Assembly (NCBI RefSeq): GCF_004522235.1
Contig: NZ_SDLT01000035.1
Span: 1 to 64,000, forward strand
Reading direction: 5' to 3'
From: Amycolatopsis nivea
GTDB lineage: Bacteria > Actinomycetota > Actinomycetes > Mycobacteriales > Pseudonocardiaceae
DNA: 64,000 nucleotides
Below are positions 61,263-64,000 of the stretch, one piece after another (the stretch's first letter is position 1; each line of letters opens with the position of its first letter). Position numbers and translations under genes: made by a program. A model generated the notes under the pieces. The model was given only the letters and a program-made list of their open reading frames with translations, ran no database searches and was not told where the DNA came from.

Positions 61263-61276
61263 ATCCGAGGAAGGCC

Positions 61277-61306
61277 CTGGGTGCCGAGCGGCCACTCGGC
61301 ACCCAG
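61277..61306 (+). terminator. hairpin between arsR and hydrolase
   Basis: CTGGGTGCCGAG (61277-61288) and CTCGGCACCCAG (61295-61306) form a perfect 12-bp stem with a 6-nt loop, 14 nt after the arsR stop. No U-tract: partial termination or an mRNA-stability element could set the ratio of the two genes. Confidence 0.6.
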
Positions 61307-61353
61307 GAATAAGGGAAAACGCGCACGATCTCCCGAAGCAAGGAGAACACTTC

Positions 61354-62676
61354 ATGCTGCCCTGGGGCAAATCGCGGCTGACCGCCGCGATCCTCGTGCT
61401 GGGCTCGGTCCTGCCGACCGCCCAGCCGGTATCAGCACCACCGTCCGGCGACGTCAGCTTCGCCGGTTCGGGCGGAATCACGTTGCACGGCACGGTATTC
61501 CGGCCGGACGGTCCGGCGAAATCCGCGATCGTCCTGCAAGGCGGTTCGGACTGGCGGACGCGGGACAACCTCCGCGTGCAGGCCGAGATGTTCAGGCGGC
61601 TCGGCGTCACGACGCTCGTGTACGACCGGCGTACCAGCGGTTATTCCAAGACCCAGCGCGATTACGGCGTGCTGGCGGACGATCTGGTCTCGGCGGTCCG
61701 CGCGTTGCGGGCGCATTCGGGAGCCGCTGAGGTCGGCGTCTGGGGCGTCAGCGAGGGCGCGTGGGTCGCGCCGCTCGCCGCGACGCGGACGGCGGACATC
61801 TCGTATGTGATCACCGTCGGCGGCTCCGGTATGGGCGGTGCCCGGCAGACCTCGTGGTACTGGGGCAATGTCCTTCGCCACCAAGGGATTTCCGGTTCGC
61901 TGCTGACGACATTGCCGGTGCGGGGAACGCGGTTCGCCGTCGGAGCGGGGCTGTTTCCCGAGGCGGACTACGACCCGGTGCCGGTGCTGCGGCGGCTGAA
62001 ACAGCCGATCCTGGCGTTGTGGGGCGACCTCGACATCAACCACGTACCGGTCGAGAGCTCGCGGATTTTCGCGGAAGCGTTGGCGCAGCACCCGAATCAC
62101 ACGATCCGGTTCATCGCCGGCGGCGGGCCGGATCTCTACGCGACCAGCGACGCCGGGTTCGACCGGCTGCCTCGGGTCGTGCCGGGCTACCCGGCAGCGG
62201 TCGCGGCTTGGCTGGCGGCTCGGCAGGGCGTGCACGTCGAGACCGCGGCCTTCGCGCAGCGGCCGTCGGAAGCGCTCCCGCCGTTGGCGTGGTGGGAATC
62301 TGTTGCGGCACAGGGGATTGCGCTCGCCCTGCTGCTGGCCGGGTTTGCGGTCGGCGGCGTGGTTTCGCTGGTGCGTCGCCGGGGGACCAGATCGTCGCGG
62401 TGGCTGGCCGGACTGGGGACGGCGACGGTCGCCGGATTCGTCGGGATGCTCGGCTGGGCGCAGATGTCCGGGATGAAGGATCTCGGACCGGTCATCGGCG
62501 GACGGCCGTTGCCGTGGCTGGCGGTGCAGGTGTTGGCGGTCGCGACGGTGGCGGCGTGGGCGGTAACCCTTGCCGGGCTACGGAAACCGGACCGGCGGCG
62601 CGGGGCGATCGCGCCGCTCGCGGCCGGGCTGGTGTTCGTGCCGTGGGCGGTCTACTGGGGACTGCTGCTGCCGTGA
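61354..62676 (+). CDS. alpha/beta hydrolase with C-terminal membrane segment
   Basis: A 440-residue protein with signal-like N-terminus (~1-28, ends SAPPSG). The hydrolase domain has the nucleophile elbow VWGVSEGAW (Ser ~132), acid in LWGDLDINHVP and a candidate His in HPNHTIRFI. The last ~120 residues hold three to four transmembrane helices (IALALLLAGFAVGGVVSLV, TATVAGFVGMLGWA, AVQVLAVATVAAWAVTLAG, LAAGLVFVPWAVYWGLLL). The catalytic part would face outside. The GGAG-type site AAGGAG lies ~9 nt before the ATG. Under ArsR control by position. Confidence 0.82.
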   Translation: MLPWGKSRLTAAILVLGSVLPTAQPVSAPPSGDVSFAGSGGITLHGTVFRPDGPAKSAIVLQGGSDWRTRDNLRVQAEMFRRLGVTTLVYDRRTSGYSKTQRDYGVLADDLVSAVRALRAHSGAAEVGVWGVSEGAWVAPLAATRTADISYVITVGGSGMGGARQTSWYWGNVLRHQGISGSLLTTLPVRGTRFAVGAGLFPEADYDPVPVLRRLKQPILALWGDLDINHVPVESSRIFAEALAQHPNHTIRFIAGGGPDLYATSDAGFDRLPRVVPGYPAAVAAWLAARQGVHVETAAFAQRPSEALPPLAWWESVAAQGIALALLLAGFAVGGVVSLVRRRGTRSSRWLAGLGTATVAGFVGMLGWAQMSGMKDLGPVIGGRPLPWLAVQVLAVATVAAWAVTLAGLRKPDRRRGAIAPLAAGLVFVPWAVYWGLLLP

Positions 62677-62681
62677 ATCGG

Positions 62682-62714
62682 CCGCGGCCACCCGGGCGCA
62701 GCGGGTGGCCGCGG
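62682..62714. terminator. bidirectional terminator hairpin
   Basis: CCGCGGCCACCC (62682-62693) pairs perfectly with GGGTGGCCGCGG (62703-62714), loop 9 nt, between the convergent hydrolase and secreted-protein genes. Confidence 0.8.
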
Positions 62715-62720
62715 TCCGGG

Positions 62721-63350
62721 TCAGCCGATGGTCGTGGTGGTGAAAACCGGGCTCGGGTTGGGGAAGCACGCCGTCGGCGCGGTCACGTCGCCGATGATGC
62801 TGCTCGCCACGGCCTTGAAGGTCAGGCCGGGGTCGCTGTAGCTGGTGCCGGACAGTTTCGTTTCGATCGTGCCGGAGTCGCCTGCCTTGAGGTGCGCGGT
62901 GATGGTCGGCAGTTCGAAGGTCGAACCGCCGGCGATCGGGCCGGGGAAGCTCAGCGTCGCGACGCCGTCGGCCACGCTGATCGTCGGCGCGGTGTCGCCG
63001 AGGCCGGAGCCGCCGGCGAGGTCGGCGCTGACGTAGGTCGAGTTGGCCGGGACGGGGAACTTCAGCGCGAAGGTGTTGATGTTCTTGACCTTGTTGCCGC
63101 CGACGTCGCTCGGGACGGTGTTGGGCGCGGGGTCGATGACGACGTCGAACGCGCCGCCGGGCGCGACCGTCGCGGGTGCGGTGACGTCGGCGTTCTGGGT
63201 CAGCGACACCTGCTGCGGGCCGACCACCGGCGCGTCGGCCTGGCAGTCGAAGTTGATCGCGGTCGCGGCGGACGCCGGGGCCGCCAGCGCGAGCGGAAGG
63301 GCGGCGGCCGCCGTCAGCGCGGCCAGCCGGTAAAAGTGAGGTGCTTTCAT
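62721..63350 (-). CDS. secreted beta-rich protein of unknown function
   Basis: A 209-residue exported protein. The signal peptide is ~1-30 (YRLAALTAAAALPLALAAPASA|A). The mature part is Gly/Ser/Thr/Val rich, apparently all-beta, with two Cys (one early in INFDCQADAP, one late in TACFPNP) that could form a disulfide. Start MKAPHFYRL at 63350 is preferred to 63377. Similar actinomycete secreted proteins are common but I know no function. Confidence 0.75.
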   Translation of the reverse strand: MKAPHFYRLAALTAAAALPLALAAPASAATAINFDCQADAPVVGPQQVSLTQNADVTAPATVAPGGAFDVVIDPAPNTVPSDVGGNKVKNINTFALKFPVPANSTYVSADLAGGSGLGDTAPTISVADGVATLSFPGPIAGGSTFELPTITAHLKAGDSGTIETKLSGTSYSDPGLTFKAVASSIIGDVTAPTACFPNPSPVFTTTTIG

Positions 63351-63529
63351 CTGTGTGCTCCTACCTGCGGGTTTCACGGGGGAGAGAGAAAGCTGCGCAG
63401 CGATTAGAGAGTTACCGGCAAGTTAAGTAGTGCGTCAAGGATTGACCGTTCACAGCAGCGCACGGTGACGAAAAATGTGAATACTGCTCACCTTGTGGCG
63501 GTAACAGTGGGCTGATCGGCCGTTCGGGC

Positions 63530-63994
63530 CTACCGACGGTGGTCCGACAGGGCGAGCCAGACCAGTTCGACCCAGCGCTGCCGGTCGGGCTCCGGAACGT
63601 CCGCGCCCGGCGAGGTGGCGAGGAGCAACCCGATGTCGTCGGCGGAGATTCCCGGGCGCAAGGCGTGGTCCCGGTGGGCGGCGGTGATCAGGGATTCGAT
63701 CGCGCGGGTGGCGTGCTGGCGCATCGCTTGCAGTGGCTCGGGCGACAGGTTCGAGAGTGCGGTGCGGAGCAGGCGTTCTTCGCTGAGATCGACGACGACG
63801 CGGCGGATCAGGTCGAGAAGCTCGTCGGCCGCGGCGGTCTGCTCGGCGGCGACGCGGGCGGCGGCGTTGTCGAGCACGTCGGCGATCGCGGTGCCGAGGT
63901 CTTCGGCGATCTCCCGCACCAGGTCCTGTTTGGTCGGGAAATGCCGGTAGAGGGTGCCGACGGCGACACCGGCTTCGGCAGCGATCTCGTCCAT
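63530..63994 (-). CDS. TetR-family regulator, cut by the window end
   Basis: At least 154 residues are visible, reading MDEIAAEAGVAVGTLYRHFPTKQDLV, the second half of a TetR HTH. The first HTH helix must lie beyond base 64000, so the Met at 63994 is not the true start. The C-terminal helical domain is complete and ends with WVELVWLALSDHRR. Target unknown. Confidence 0.85.
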   Translation of the reverse strand: MDEIAAEAGVAVGTLYRHFPTKQDLVREIAEDLGTAIADVLDNAAARVAAEQTAAADELLDLIRRVVVDLSEERLLRTALSNLSPEPLQAMRQHATRAIESLITAAHRDHALRPGISADDIGLLLATSPGADVPEPDRQRWVELVWLALSDHRR

Positions 63995-64000
63995 TCCGGC

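Overview
This window is one piece of a very GC-rich actinomycete chromosome. GTG starts are common, four-base stop/start overlaps join many genes, and TANNNT promoters are sparse. The core gene order matches the Mycobacterium tuberculosis block as I remember it (Rv2447c to Rv2404c): folC-DUF4233-ndk-rne-rplU-rpmA-obgE-proB, then nadD-rsfS-gpgP-octT-degV, then comEA-comEC-holA-rpsT-lepA. The accessory genes (PhoD phosphatase, alicyclic acid catabolism, cytochrome-free redox enzymes, RNase Sa/barstar) and the style of the intergenic repeats suggest Pseudonocardiaceae, most likely Amycolatopsis or a close relative. That genus call is inference.

Layout. 1-302: intergenic DNA with a 24-bp perfect hairpin. 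0.3-8.1 kb: SGNH hydrolase, methyltransferase, folC-DUF4233, VOC, GNAT, a Tat-exported PhoD, ndk and a mycothiol-dependent enzyme. 8.2-16 kb: a large secreted phosphodiester glycosidase/metallophosphoesterase, an ABC exporter with two permeases, and a subtilase. 16.3-23.1 kb: RNase E/G, L21, L27, ObgE, ProB. 23.1-30.9 kb: a duplicated proB/tetR junction, a TetR-controlled flavin monooxygenase, and a divergent TetR plus operon that looks like cyclohexanecarboxylate degradation (badI-aliB-badH-aliA-hypothetical). 30.9-36.8 kb: argS, an MHS-type transporter, a repeat-filled gap, and a RecQ helicase fused to a ComF-like phosphoribosyltransferase domain. 36.9-44.6 kb: nadD, rsfS, the methylglucose-lipopolysaccharide genes gpgP and octT, degV, GNAT gene remnants, comEA and comEC. 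44.6-51.7 kb: thrC behind a SAM-I riboswitch, holA, rpsT, an EamA transporter behind a ykkC-class riboswitch, VOC, methyltransferase and lepA. 51.7-64 kb: Uma2, PPOX protein, nitronate monooxygenase followed by a ~700-bp minisatellite array, an amino-acid permease, alpha/beta hydrolase, quinone oxidoreductase, a membrane-peptide/RNase/barstar operon, enoyl-CoA hydratase, an ArsR-hydrolase pair, a secreted protein, and a TetR gene cut by the window end.

How it works together. The housekeeping backbone covers folate polyglutamylation, RNA turnover, ribosome assembly, NAD synthesis, replication clamp loading and DNA uptake/processing. Accessory islands sit between conserved blocks and mostly carry their own local regulator with visible operator palindromes: TetR at 24.0 kb, TetR at 30.2 kb, ArsR at 60.65 kb. 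Two metabolite-sensing RNA leaders control single genes. The most interesting items are the ykkC leader with its switchable ribosome-site hairpin, the SAM riboswitch on threonine synthase, the proB-tetR tandem duplication, the RecQ-PRTase fusion beside a perfect CRP-type palindrome, and the minisatellite that starts inside a gene's 3' end. No CRISPR array, prophage, insertion sequence, rRNA or tRNA gene was recognised.
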